From Vulcanimicrobiota bacterium (GTDB lineage Bacteria; Vulcanimicrobiota; Xenobia; Xenobiales; JADMJV01), in assembly GCA_023447635.1 (NCBI GenBank), contig JAEXNA010000208.1, positions 1 through 64,000 on the forward strand: DNA of 64,000 bases, in the 5' to 3' direction. Below are positions 33,320-41,929 of the stretch, in pieces (the stretch's first letter is position 1; every line of letters begins with the position of its first letter). The notes under the pieces were generated by a model. The model was not told the origin of the DNA and did not search any database. It saw only the letters and a program-made list of their open reading frames with translations. The translations under genes and the position numbers were made by a program.

Positions 33320-35335
33320 TTACACCGAGGCCGACTCTCCGTCGCGCTGCAGCAACTCTTCGGCCGCACTCAACTGATCGGCGGAACCGATCAGGGCAAC
33401 CAGGTCGCCGCCCCGCAAGACGAATTCCGGACCAGGGTTCGAAGTCGCCTCCTTGCCCCGGATCAGGGCGACCACCGAGGCGCCCGTCGAAGAGCGCAGC
33501 CGGACATCCCCCAGCGTCTTACCAGCCAGTGGACTGCCTTCCGACATCGCCACCCAGGTCAGACCCAGACGGCCCACCGAGGTCAGAAGCTGGGACAGCA
33601 TCATGACCTCTTCGCCCTCCAACAGCTCGGAGTAATAGGTCTCTCGGCGGACCGCGTCGGTGTACTGCTGCACCTGCTCGACCGGATAGTCCAGGCTCAG
33701 CAGGGTGTGACGCACCACTTCGAGGCCCCCTTCGAGTTCGGGATGGATCACGTCCCTGGCCCCGTGGCGAGCCAGACGATGGATACCGGCCACGGTACTG
33801 GCTCGGGCCACGATGGTCAGCTTAGGAGCCAGGTCGTGGGCCGCCCCGACGATCAGCTCGCAGGCGCTCTGGCTAGGCACCGTGACGACCAGCGAGCGCG
33901 CGGTATCCAGATGGGCATGGGTCAGGATCTCGGAGTTCGAAGCGTCGCCGTACAGTACCGGGATGCCTCGCTCCTGAAGCTCCCCGGCCCTCTGGGCGTC
34001 GGCTTCGACCACGAGCATCTTGATGGAAAGCTGCTCCATCACCCGAATCATAAACATTCCGATACGGCCGGCGCCGATCACCACCACGTGGTCCGACATA
34101 GCACCCGGCGGCTCGTCTTTGACCAACGATTCGCCGCGCCAGGTCAGCGCTTTCCACAAGCTGGGTTTGGCCTTGAGCGCCTTTTCCGCCGGGTCGATCA
34201 TCTTGAACAGGAACGGGTTGACCACAATCGAGATCAGGGCACCAGCCAGCACCAATCCGTACTGCTCCTGGGTCAACAGCCCCAGGGCCACACCGGTTTG
34301 ACCGACGATAAAGGAGAACTCGCCGATCTGACTGAGACCGGCGGCCACCACAAGAGTGGTGCGAGGACTGGCCGGCAACACAACCCCCAGCAGCATCGTC
34401 GTGATCGACTTTCCGCCCACGATCAGCAAGGTCAGCAGCGCCACTTCCTTCGCGCTCGATACCAGGGTCGCCGGGTTGACCAACATGCCTACCGAAACGA
34501 AGAAGACGACGGCGAAGATCTCCTGAAACGGCAGCGCCTCGGCGGCCACCTGGTGGCTGACCTCCGACTCACCGATCACGACTCCGGCCAGAAACGCCCC
34601 CAGCGCCAGCGAGATGCCGAACAGTTCGGCGGCCAGCATCGCGGTGCCTAGCGAGACCGTCATCACCGCCAGGATAAAAAGCTCGCGAGAGCGAGTACGA
34701 GCGATCAGCGTCAACACCCAGGGCATAGCTCGTCGCCCGATGATCAGGACGCCGCCCGCAAAAATTACGGTTTTCACGACTGCCATCCCCACCGAACGGA
34801 ACATATCGTCCGAGCCGCCGGCTAGCGCTGGCATAATGACGAGGATCGCTACCGTGGCCAGGTCCTCGAGCACCAGCCAGCCCACCGCCACCTTGCCGGG
34901 AGCGGTGTTCAGCAAGCCGTTGTCGGTCAGTCCGCGAAGCAAGACCACGGTACTGGCGATAGAGACTGCCAGACCAACCACCATCCCGGCGGTCAGCGAC
35001 CAGCCCCAGGTGCGTGTCAGCAGGACCGACAGCCCGGTGGCCAGGACGATCTGTGCGATAGCGCCGGGGATGGCAACGCCTCGCACCTCCCACAGGTCTT
35101 TAAGAGAAAAGTGAAGTCCCACCCCGAACATCATGAAGATAACGCCAAGTTCCGCTAACTGGCTAATATCGGAGATATCGCCCACGAACCCCGGGGTGAA
35201 CGGCCCGATGGCGAGACCAGCCAGCAGATAGCCGGCCAGGGTCGGCATGCCGAGTTTGCGGGCCAGGTAGCCGCCCACGAAGGCGACGCAGAGAACGACC
35301 GTGATGTTAAGTAGAAGGCTAAGATCGTGATGCAA
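33320..35335 (-). CDS. Kef/YbaL-type CPA2 cation:proton antiporter with RCK domains
   Basis: 671 aa. Residues about 1-385 form 12-13 membrane segments of the Na+/H+ exchanger fold (GGYLARKLGMPTLAGYLLAG, FMMFGVGLHFSLKDL, STVVLLRGLTDNGLL). Then comes a TrkA-N/RCK domain with nucleotide motif VVIGAGRIGMFMIR and VLYGDASNSEIL, and a TrkA-C domain at the end (GKTLGDVRLRSSTGASVVAL). It moves K+ or Na+ against protons in the inner membrane under nucleotide control. The start is TTG at 35335, with AGGAGG six bases upstream, 12 bases after the Usp stop, so the two genes are co-expressed. Confidence 0.92.
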   Translation of the reverse strand: MHHDLSLLLNITVVLCVAFVGGYLARKLGMPTLAGYLLAGLAIGPFTPGFVGDISDISQLAELGVIFMMFGVGLHFSLKDLWEVRGVAIPGAIAQIVLATGLSVLLTRTWGWSLTAGMVVGLAVSIASTVVLLRGLTDNGLLNTAPGKVAVGWLVLEDLATVAILVIMPALAGGSDDMFRSVGMAVVKTVIFAGGVLIIGRRAMPWVLTLIARTRSRELFILAVMTVSLGTAMLAAELFGISLALGAFLAGVVIGESEVSHQVAAEALPFQEIFAVVFFVSVGMLVNPATLVSSAKEVALLTLLIVGGKSITTMLLGVVLPASPRTTLVVAAGLSQIGEFSFIVGQTGVALGLLTQEQYGLVLAGALISIVVNPFLFKMIDPAEKALKAKPSLWKALTWRGESLVKDEPPGAMSDHVVVIGAGRIGMFMIRVMEQLSIKMLVVEADAQRAGELQERGIPVLYGDASNSEILTHAHLDTARSLVVTVPSQSACELIVGAAHDLAPKLTIVARASTVAGIHRLARHGARDVIHPELEGGLEVVRHTLLSLDYPVEQVQQYTDAVRRETYYSELLEGEEVMMLSQLLTSVGRLGLTWVAMSEGSPLAGKTLGDVRLRSSTGASVVALIRGKEATSNPGPEFVLRGGDLVALIGSADQLSAAEELLQRDGESASV

Positions 35336-35347
35336 GACGACCTCCTT

Positions 35348-36283
35348 CTACATCGCAACCGAGGCGGCACGACCGCTCGGCTTGAGGGCCAGGATGGAGC
35401 AATCCAATCCTCGCATGATGTCCTCACTGGTGTTGCCTATGACCCAACCGGTCAACCCGCTGCGGACCGGCCCGCCCATGACCAGCACGTCGACGCCGTG
35501 CCGGCTGACGTACTCGGGCAGAACCGTCTCGGGCTGGCCACGCAGATGTTCGACCTGGCGGGCGCCGCCGATGCCGGACTCTTCGATCAGGTTGTTCAAG
35601 GCGGCCGAGTGGCGGCTACGCGCCGCTTGCACGATGCCGTGCAGGTCGTTGTCGGGGACATGGAACCAGGCGTTGCGCTTGAGGTAGCCCTCGAAAACGT
35701 AATCCCAGCAAGAGAGAATTTCGAGCGTTCCGTGAGCGGCGTCAGCCATCAGGCGAGCTACTCTAAGCAGATCCATGCTCTGCTGGCGCTCTTCGGGCTC
35801 GAGCGACTCGGGGTCGATGGCGACCGCGATCTTGCCGCCCTTCTTCAGCGGGTGAGAGGGGCGACAGAGCCAGAGGGGGCAAGGGCTCTTTCGCACCAGT
35901 CCGAGGTCCAGCGCTTTGAAACCGCGGTCCTCTTCGGTCGGTTCGATCTGCTTGACCAGCAGATCGCACCCGTTCTCCTGCGCATAGCGCAGAGCTCGTT
36001 CGAAGGGCGGTGGATGCGCCTCGACCTGGACTTCTAAGCGGATTCGACGCGGGTCGACACCTACGCTGTGGGCGCAAGTTTCCACCCGCTGCTGAAGCTG
36101 AGCCCGTAGGCCGGCCGTGTACGCCTCTTTGTATTCTCGCATAGCTTCGGGCAAGGCCGGACAGACCAGCAGGGCGGTCAGTTGAACCTCGGGGCGCCGA
36201 GCCAGCAGGGCGGCCTGAGCCAGCGACGGAGTATCGTCGACCACCCCACTGGTCGCGAAAACGACGTTGTTTGGATGCTGCAT
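35348..36283 (-). CDS. Tandem universal stress protein (UspE-like)
   Basis: 311 aa from the ATG at 36283 (AGGAGG eight bases upstream). Two Usp domains: residues about 1-150 (VVFATSGVVDDTPSLAQAAL, ending PLWLCRP) and about 155-311 (GKIAVAIDPES, then DVLVMGGPVRSGLTGWVIGN followed by TSED). The second domain keeps the GxxG and GN(S/T) ATP-binding motif; the first is weaker. It is directly upstream of and coupled to the Kef-type antiporter, so it may tune transport in response to ATP or stress. Confidence 0.88.
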   Translation of the reverse strand: MQHPNNVVFATSGVVDDTPSLAQAALLARRPEVQLTALLVCPALPEAMREYKEAYTAGLRAQLQQRVETCAHSVGVDPRRIRLEVQVEAHPPPFERALRYAQENGCDLLVKQIEPTEEDRGFKALDLGLVRKSPCPLWLCRPSHPLKKGGKIAVAIDPESLEPEERQQSMDLLRVARLMADAAHGTLEILSCWDYVFEGYLKRNAWFHVPDNDLHGIVQAARSRHSAALNNLIEESGIGGARQVEHLRGQPETVLPEYVSRHGVDVLVMGGPVRSGLTGWVIGNTSEDIMRGLDCSILALKPSGRAASVAM

Positions 36284-36327
36284 GGTAGTACCTCCTGGTG
36301 AAATAGTGAGACCACCCCCAGGATATA

Positions 36328-36333
36328 GTATAC
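36328..36333 (-). promoter_or_regulatory. Candidate -10 element of the Usp-antiporter operon
   Basis: TATACT on the minus strand, 45 bases upstream of the Usp start and followed by an A/T-rich leader up to the AGGAGG ribosome site. No good -35 hexamer at 17 bases, so only the -10 is proposed. Confidence 0.4.
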
Positions 36334-36377
36334 CCCGTTCTCCCACCGAGGTCTCATGAACTCATCGGATTCCTACA

Positions 36378-36418
36378 TGAAGAAAGGGTGAGGGCGCTCC
36401 TAAGAACAGCCCTCACCC
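36378..36418 (-). terminator. Terminator of the Spy-like gene
   Basis: GGGTGAGGGC and GCCCTCACCC form a 10-bp stem. Read leftward it is followed by CCCTTTCTT. It lies 61 bases beyond the stop of the 36479 gene. Confidence 0.6.
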
Positions 36419-36478
36419 CTGTGCGGAACGACTTCCAAGCCTCGACCTGAAAGCTGCCGTCGTCAGTCTCGGCTACAG

Positions 36479-36913
36479 CTAGTCTGGCTTCGCCGCCCGC
36501 ACCTTGGCCTGCATAGCCCGCCATTTGCTCATCTGCTCGGCCGAAAGGATCCCTTCGACCTTGCGCGAGGTGAGCACATCGGCGTAGCGCAGATTAAAGT
36601 TGGTATCCGTGACCTGGCGCAACTTCTGCTTGATCTGCTCGAGCGGCGCGTGATCGGCCAGCAGTTTCGAGTACTCGCCCTCGTACTGGGTCAACAGCTT
36701 ACGCTGCTCGGTGATGGTCACCTGAAAGCTCTTCAGCGCTTCTCCGATCTCGGTGATCTGCGCGTCGGATAGACCCAGTTCGGCCTTATAGTCGACCAGC
36801 GTCTTGATTTTGCGCCCCTCGGCCTTGGGCGGCGTTTTCGCCGGAGTTTCGGCCAGGGCCGGCGCCAACAAGAGAGAGCCAGCGAGCAGCGCGGTCAGAA
36901 TCGTTTTGAACAT
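36479..36913 (-). CDS. Spy/CpxP-like periplasmic protein
   Basis: 144 aa from the ATG at 36913 (GAGGTGG upstream). Signal peptide KTILTALLAGSLLLAPALA. The mature protein is all-helical with two LTxxQ-like elements (LGLSDAQITEIGEAL and ILSAEQMSKWRAM) around a long charged helix, the layout of Spy/CpxP stress chaperones and related metal-sensing proteins. It should be periplasmic. The open frame 23 codons further upstream has no signal-like features. Stand-alone gene with its own terminator. Confidence 0.78.
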   Translation of the reverse strand: MFKTILTALLAGSLLLAPALAETPAKTPPKAEGRKIKTLVDYKAELGLSDAQITEIGEALKSFQVTITEQRKLLTQYEGEYSKLLADHAPLEQIKQKLRQVTDTNFNLRYADVLTSRKVEGILSAEQMSKWRAMQAKVRAAKPD

Positions 36914-37135
36914 GAGAACCACCTCGTTTGGGGCGTGATATTTTCGGCTCTTTCTCCCACCAGGTCCCATCGCCTTCGACAATAGCTAGCACAGTCCGGA
37001 ACGCACGACGGTCAGGCGACTTTAACCACATCTCCCAGGAAAGTGTCGCTCTCGGTCCAACAGTGCCGGGACCCCTCTCCATGGGGGAGGGCAAGCCCCT
37101 AGTCCTAGGGCGGCTTGAGGAAAGGGACCAACGAG

Positions 37136-37849
37136 ATGCCGATCAATATAGCCATGGGAGCCCTCTTCGTGATGGTAGCGCTGCGCCTGGTGGTGCACCT
37201 GGCGCCTTCGCTGCTGGGCCGATACAGCCGCCTTCAGCGTACCCGCTGGCTGGAAGGCTGGGACTCCGTGGCCGGTGCCTTGCTGGGCGCCCTGCTGCTG
37301 GTCAAGTTTGTGGTGCGGCCTTTCTACATCCCGTCCGGTTCCATGATCCCGACCTTCGAGATCAACGACCGCATCCTGGTCAACAGCTTCCTCTACGACT
37401 TCACCAAACCGAACCGGGGCGACATCGTGGTCTTCGTGCCGCCGCCCGAGGGCGGACGGACCACCGAAGAGAACGAACTGATCCTGATCAAACGGGTAGT
37501 CGGTCTGGCCCACGACACCGTCGAGGTCAAAGACGGCCGCCTGATACTCAACGGCCAGGTGCTCGACGAACCGTTCATCAACGAGCCGATCGGGGGCGAC
37601 TATGGACCGGAACGAGTCAAAGAAGGGCACATCTTCGTGATGGGCGACAACCGCAACAACTCGCGGGATTCTCGCTTTATCGACGGCGGTCACGGCCGCG
37701 GTCAGATCCCGCTCGAGAACGTGCTGGGTCGGGCCGAATGCATTTTCTTCCCTTTCAACCGCGCGACCCTGTTCAACGTGCCGCACCCGTGGCCCGACTC
37801 GCAGACCCTGAGCGAACCCTCACCCAGGACCACCCCGGCCACACCTTAA
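37136..37849 (+). CDS. lepB: Signal peptidase I
   Basis: 237 aa. One or two N-terminal membrane segments (IAMGALFVMVALRLVVHL; VAGALLGALLLVKFVV), then catalytic box B FYIPSGSMIPTFEINDRILV (Ser), NRGDIVVF (box C), ILIKRVVGLAHDTVEV (box D, Lys) and GHIFVMGDNRNNSRDSR (box E). It removes signal peptides on the outer face of the inner membrane. ATG with AAAGGG upstream; a TTG seven codons earlier is possible. The leader holds a palindrome CCCTAG-TC-CTAGGG (37097-37110). The stop overlaps that of the convergent gene in TTAA. Confidence 0.94.
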   Translation: MPINIAMGALFVMVALRLVVHLAPSLLGRYSRLQRTRWLEGWDSVAGALLGALLLVKFVVRPFYIPSGSMIPTFEINDRILVNSFLYDFTKPNRGDIVVFVPPPEGGRTTEENELILIKRVVGLAHDTVEVKDGRLILNGQVLDEPFINEPIGGDYGPERVKEGHIFVMGDNRNNSRDSRFIDGGHGRGQIPLENVLGRAECIFFPFNRATLFNVPHPWPDSQTLSEPSPRTTPATP

Positions 37850-38871
37850 GGTTGCTCGACCGGCTTCCAGGCCCGGTCAGACCCTAGCACAGCGCGCAGC
37901 CTACGCCTCCCCGAAGCCTCGATCTCGTACAGCTCCGCCCCCACAGGCAGGGGCTGTCTTTCTTTCGACAGCAACGAAAGCTCGGGGACCAGACGACCCC
38001 TCACGGTCGCCGTGAAGCCAGTCCCCGTGAACGGGTAGACCAGTTCGGGGTTAGCCACCCCACCCAGCGGCGCATCAAACGGGATCTTCAAACGCATCTC
38101 GGCGGGCCAGGGAAAGACTAGCGCTGCTAACTCCGTATCGTTATAGAATCCGCGAGGGTAGTCCAGCCGTAAGCCGGTGACCAGTTCGTAAGGCGTATGC
38201 AGTTCGTCGACCTGGTCGTAGACCGCTACCGAGCCGCCCACCGTAGGTAGGAACTCTCCGCTCAGATAGCGGTCCAGATCCTTGAGCCGAATCACCTTCT
38301 GCAAACGCTGACCGGGAACTGGGGCGGGAACCGAAAGCCGAGCCCTACGGATCGCCTGGCGCTTGCCTTCGGGCAGCGCCGTCATATCCAAAATGCGCAG
38401 CCCGTTCAGCTCGCGCAGACCGCTGAGCCCAACCAGATTGCGTGCGACCAGACTATCGAGATCCGACGGCTCCAAGGGAGCGGTGAGAGCTCGAAGAGCG
38501 TCACGCCCTCGCTCCTCGGCCCACTCCTGGTCGCCCTGCAGAGTACCGGCCAGACCGACCATAAACGCCTGGGCTGCCGGAGGCTCTAGCTCTCGCAAGA
38601 TCGTCTGCACGGCCTCCGGACCGAAGTCGGGATGCCCGGCCACGTAGTCGAGCGCTGCTTTGCCCTGGGCCAGGCTGCCCGTCATCTCTGGACGGCTTTC
38701 GGTCCAGCCGCTCAGGGAACCGCGTGAAGCTCTTCCCTCCCCCCCCAGAACCGCCGCCAGCCCCTGCCCTCGGGTCGGCTCCGCGACCGCCGGAGCTGCT
38801 GCCAGAGCCACCAGCAGGGCCGCCCCCCAAAGTTTGTGCCATCGTTTCGGTCGGTGAGTAGAGAGTTTCAT
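37846..38871 (-). CDS. Exported protein of unknown function
   Basis: 341 aa. Signal peptide WHKLWGAALLVALAAAPAVA, cleavage near AVA-EPT. Residues about 35-140 are helical and Gly/Ala/Glu-rich; residues about 190-341 are beta-rich (KVIRLKDLDRYLSGEFLPTV, YPRGFYNDTELAALVF, VYPFTGTGFTATVRGRLVPE). No motif recognised. The VARNLVGLSGLRELNGLRIL stretch resembles one leucine-rich turn but is not repeated. Periplasmic or surface. Its stop shares TTAA with lepB on the other strand. Confidence 0.7.
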   Translation of the reverse strand: MKLSTHRPKRWHKLWGAALLVALAAAPAVAEPTRGQGLAAVLGGEGRASRGSLSGWTESRPEMTGSLAQGKAALDYVAGHPDFGPEAVQTILRELEPPAAQAFMVGLAGTLQGDQEWAEERGRDALRALTAPLEPSDLDSLVARNLVGLSGLRELNGLRILDMTALPEGKRQAIRRARLSVPAPVPGQRLQKVIRLKDLDRYLSGEFLPTVGGSVAVYDQVDELHTPYELVTGLRLDYPRGFYNDTELAALVFPWPAEMRLKIPFDAPLGGVANPELVYPFTGTGFTATVRGRLVPELSLLSKERQPLPVGAELYEIEASGRRRLRAVLGSDRAWKPVEQP

Positions 38872-39047
38872 ACCAGATTAATACATAGCTCCAAGATCGA
38901 GAGTCGCCACCCTTTCGGGACCCGAAGAAGAACCCATTCTACGAACGTTTTTTCGATAAATTGAAGGGAGGTCAACCACCTTTGAGTATCCTTCAAAAGA
39001 CGAGCTGCGGTCTGTTCAAGACGGCATCGTCAGCTGGAGGTAGTTGC

Positions 39048-40034
39048 ATGAAGGTGGGACTGGATCTAGGGTCGGCGACATTACGGATCGCCGACGAGAA
39101 AAGGGGGGTCGTCTTCCGCGAGGCTTGCGCCATCGCCGACGGGCTGTCGGGGGGGCCGACCTTTCTGGTCGGAGAAGCCGCCGAGCGGATGCTGGGCCGA
39201 ACGCCCCCGCACATGCAGGCCGTCCACCCGGTGGGACGCGGCGTGGTCAGCGCCCCCCTGGCGGCCGGCGAGCTGCTCAAGGACGTCCTGCCTCGCGCCC
39301 TGGGCTGGCGGGGCAAGTTCCAACCCACCGTGGTGGCCGCGGTGCCGGCCCGGATCACCGAGGCGCAGCAGGTCGCCCTGCGACGCGCTCTGCGCTTCGC
39401 CGGCGTCCAGAATGTGACTCTGATGGCCAAACCGGTCGCCGCGGCGCTGGGCGCCGCCACCGGCCAGGAGCCTCGGCTCGGATCGACCACCGTGGTGGAT
39501 ATCGGGGCAGAGACCGTGGAAGTCGCAGCGCTGACACCCGGTATCGTCGTTTGCGAATCGCTGCCCCTGGGCGGACGCCAGTTCGACGAAGCGATCCGCA
39601 CTCATCTTCATAACGCCCACGGCTTGGAGATCGACTGGCGGGAAGCCGAGCATCTCAAAAAGACCGCCTGCTGGGCCCATCCTCAGGGCGACAGCGGGCG
39701 AGCCGAGGTGTTTGGCCGAGAACTCGACAGCGGTCTGCCTTATACCGTGACGGTGGGGGGGGAAGAGCTACGTCAGGCTATCGCCTCCTGCCTGGACGCC
39801 ATTGTGGGATTGGTCAAGAAGGTGCTCGACTTGACCCCGGCCGGGCTCTCCCAGGACCTCCTCACCCATGGCCTGACCCTGACCGGGGGCGGAGCCCAAC
39901 TGCAGGGGTTGGACCTTTACCTGGCCGAGCAGACCGGCCTGAAAGCCCGAGTCGCCGAGAACCCCGCCGACTGTGCCGTGCTGGGGCTTCTGAAGACCGT
40001 CGAGGGGTTCGACGAACCCCGGGAAGAGAACTAG
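39048..40034 (+). CDS. mreB: MreB-like actin homologue with intact nucleotide-binding aspartates
   Basis: 328 aa from the ATG at 39048 (GGAGG six bases upstream; the open frame 29 codons earlier is not MreB-like). Bacterial actin that guides the Rod wall-synthesis complex. Phosphate-1 motif GLDLGSATLRI, GVVSAPLAAGELLKDVLPRA, MAKPVAAALGAATG, phosphate-2 motif VVDIGAETVEVAALTPG, then LPLGGRQFDEAIRTHL, EAEHLKK and adenosine motif LTLTGGGAQLQGLDLYL. It is clearly diverged from ordinary MreB and slightly short, but both motif aspartates are present, so nucleotide binding is plausible. First gene of the Rod operon, 13 bases before the fusion gene. Confidence 0.85.
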   Translation: MKVGLDLGSATLRIADEKRGVVFREACAIADGLSGGPTFLVGEAAERMLGRTPPHMQAVHPVGRGVVSAPLAAGELLKDVLPRALGWRGKFQPTVVAAVPARITEAQQVALRRALRFAGVQNVTLMAKPVAAALGAATGQEPRLGSTTVVDIGAETVEVAALTPGIVVCESLPLGGRQFDEAIRTHLHNAHGLEIDWREAEHLKKTACWAHPQGDSGRAEVFGRELDSGLPYTVTVGGEELRQAIASCLDAIVGLVKKVLDLTPAGLSQDLLTHGLTLTGGGAQLQGLDLYLAEQTGLKARVAENPADCAVLGLLKTVEGFDEPREEN

Positions 40035-40047
40035 GAGAAAGCGCCTG

Positions 40048-41925
40048 ATGCTGTACACGGAAAGCATGGAGATGGCCAGCCCGGTGGGTCTGGCAAGCCC
40101 TTCGGCAAGCACTGCTCGAGAAGAGCTGAAGCCGGCGACGCGAAGCTGGAGCGCTCTGCTCGAAAACCGCATGGCTCGCCCCCACATCGACCTGGGGCTG
40201 TGCCTGGGCAGCTCTTCGGTCGTGGTCACTACCGCCCGCAAATCGTTCGCCTATCCGGCCCGCGTGGCCGTGCGAGGAAGCAAAGAGAAAGCGGTGGCGT
40301 TCGGCCCTCGAGCGGCCGAGATCGAAGGACGTGAGCCCGAAGGGATCAGCGTCCGACGACCGCTAGCCCACGGTGTGGTGGTCGACCAGCGTCTGGCTGC
40401 CGCGCTGCTCGGCTCGGCGCTATCCGCCTCCCGCCACGGTCTGGTTTCGGCGCCCCGTGTCGCCGTGGCCATCCCTTCGGACCTGACGGCGGTCGAAAGC
40501 CAGACCCTACTGGCCACCGTCAAAGCGGCGGGCGCTCGGGAAGTCTTCCTGGTCGAGCAAACTCTGGCCGCCGCCGTGGGAGCCGGCCGAGACCTGCTCC
40601 AGCCCGAAGGTCACCTGGTGATTCATGTCGGCGCGGGAGTCACCCACGTCTCTGTCCTATCGATGGCGGCTCCCGTACTCTCACGTACCGTGCGGGTCGC
40701 CGGCGACAGCCTGAACGAAGCGATCCGCGACCACGTTCGACGCGAGCACGCGCTGCTGATCGACGACCGGGTAGCCGAAGCGGTCAAGCGAGAACTGGGT
40801 AGCGCTCTGCCCCCTACAGGCGAGAGCCTGATGACGATCTGCGGGCGAGACCTGGCGCTGGGCAAACCCGCCGATCGCAGGGTTAGTGCGGCCGAGGTCT
40901 ACGGCGTGCTCTCTCCCCTGCTAGCTCAACTCGCTCAGGAGGTCCGCTGGGTTGTCTCCCAGATGCCCACGGCCCTGCTGGTCGACGTGCACAAAAACGG
41001 CGTCATCCTGTCGGGCGGGCTAGCCGAACTTCGCCGTTTCGACGAGTTCCTTGCGACCGAGACCCGCCTCCGCGTGACCACCGTCGCCTCCCCCGAAGAG
41101 GTCGTCTCGCGCGGCTTGCAAGAGCTGTTAAAGAACGCTCCCCTGCGCAAAGCCGTGTTCCATCAGGGGCGCGCGGTGTCCAAGAGCTACGACGGCGGCG
41201 AGCGGAAAGGGACCGGGCTGCTGGGCGCGCTGGCGCTGAGCGTAGCGCTGGCTTTCACCGCGCCAGCCTTACCCTTGCTCAACCTGTCGGGAGCCGGTCT
41301 GGGGGCAGCCCTGACCCCGTCCGCGACCCTCGGCTGGGGCGCTCCGGGTGCGGGGGCCGCCGCTCTGCCGCTGGCCCTGAAGAGTGAACGCAGTGAACTG
41401 GAAGCGGAAAACCAACGCCTCCGCAAGCTGCTGAAAGCGCCGCTTCAGAAAGCTTCCTACAGCCCTGTCGCCGCCGACGTGGTAGCTCGCGACCCGCGCG
41501 GCTGGATGTCTCGACTGACGCTCAACATGGGCAGCAACGACGGCCTGGCCGTCGGCATGCCGGTCACCGACGGGACTAATCTGGTAGGCCTGCTCAGCCG
41601 GGTCGAACCGAACCGCTCGCAAGTTCGCCTGTTCACCGACGGCCAGGCCGTAGTGGCCGCCAGGGTACCCAAGAAAAAGGGCTCTGGGGTTGTGGTGGGA
41701 GGCGGTTCCGGGACCGTCGAGATGCGCTACCTCGACCCCGACAGCGGGGTTCGTGCCGGCGACTGGATCGTCACCACGGGACAGGACGAAACCTATCCCC
41801 CCGGCCTGAAGATCGGCTGGGTCCGCTCTGTCACCCAGCCGTCTGGACAGAACAGCCTTCTGGCCGTAGTCCAGCCCGGAATGAACATCCACGAACTTCA
41901 GAACGTTCTGGTGCTCAGGAAGTAA
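40048..41925 (+). CDS. mreC: MreB-MreC fusion: degenerate actin-like domain, membrane helix, periplasmic MreC
   Basis: 625 aa in one uninterrupted frame. Residues about 41-370 are an MreB fold: EVFLVEQTLAAAVGAGRDLL, VSRVAGDSLNEAI-like RTVRVAGDSLNEAIRDHVRR, LLIDDRVAEAVKRELGSALP, GVILSGGLAELRRFDEFL. Its phosphate motifs have lost the aspartates (GLCLGSSSVVV for GIDLGT, IHVGAGVTHVSV for VDIGGGTTEV), so ATP hydrolysis is unlikely. A basic linker and a membrane helix follow (GTGLLGALALSVALAFTAPA, about 386-410), then the MreC coiled coil (SERSELEAENQRLRKLL) and MreC beta domain to the end (RLTLNMGSNDGLAVGMPVTD, GLKIGWVRSV). Topology fits: actin part in the cytoplasm, MreC part in the periplasm. 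AGGAGA nine bases upstream of the ATG. Confidence 0.9.
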   Translation: MLYTESMEMASPVGLASPSASTAREELKPATRSWSALLENRMARPHIDLGLCLGSSSVVVTTARKSFAYPARVAVRGSKEKAVAFGPRAAEIEGREPEGISVRRPLAHGVVVDQRLAAALLGSALSASRHGLVSAPRVAVAIPSDLTAVESQTLLATVKAAGAREVFLVEQTLAAAVGAGRDLLQPEGHLVIHVGAGVTHVSVLSMAAPVLSRTVRVAGDSLNEAIRDHVRREHALLIDDRVAEAVKRELGSALPPTGESLMTICGRDLALGKPADRRVSAAEVYGVLSPLLAQLAQEVRWVVSQMPTALLVDVHKNGVILSGGLAELRRFDEFLATETRLRVTTVASPEEVVSRGLQELLKNAPLRKAVFHQGRAVSKSYDGGERKGTGLLGALALSVALAFTAPALPLLNLSGAGLGAALTPSATLGWGAPGAGAAALPLALKSERSELEAENQRLRKLLKAPLQKASYSPVAADVVARDPRGWMSRLTLNMGSNDGLAVGMPVTDGTNLVGLLSRVEPNRSQVRLFTDGQAVVAARVPKKKGSGVVVGGGSGTVEMRYLDPDSGVRAGDWIVTTGQDETYPPGLKIGWVRSVTQPSGQNSLLAVVQPGMNIHELQNVLVLRK

Positions 41926-41929
41926 CGCG

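Noticed and set aside
33137..34651. 504-codon plus-strand frame across the HD gene end and the antiporter
   Set aside because: Crosses the bidirectional terminator and is antisense to RCK and membrane domains; Gln/His/Arg-rich shadow.
37097..37110. CCCTAG-TC-CTAGGG palindrome before lepB as an operator
   Set aside because: A single short palindrome with no regulator nearby and no second copy seen; mentioned only with lepB.
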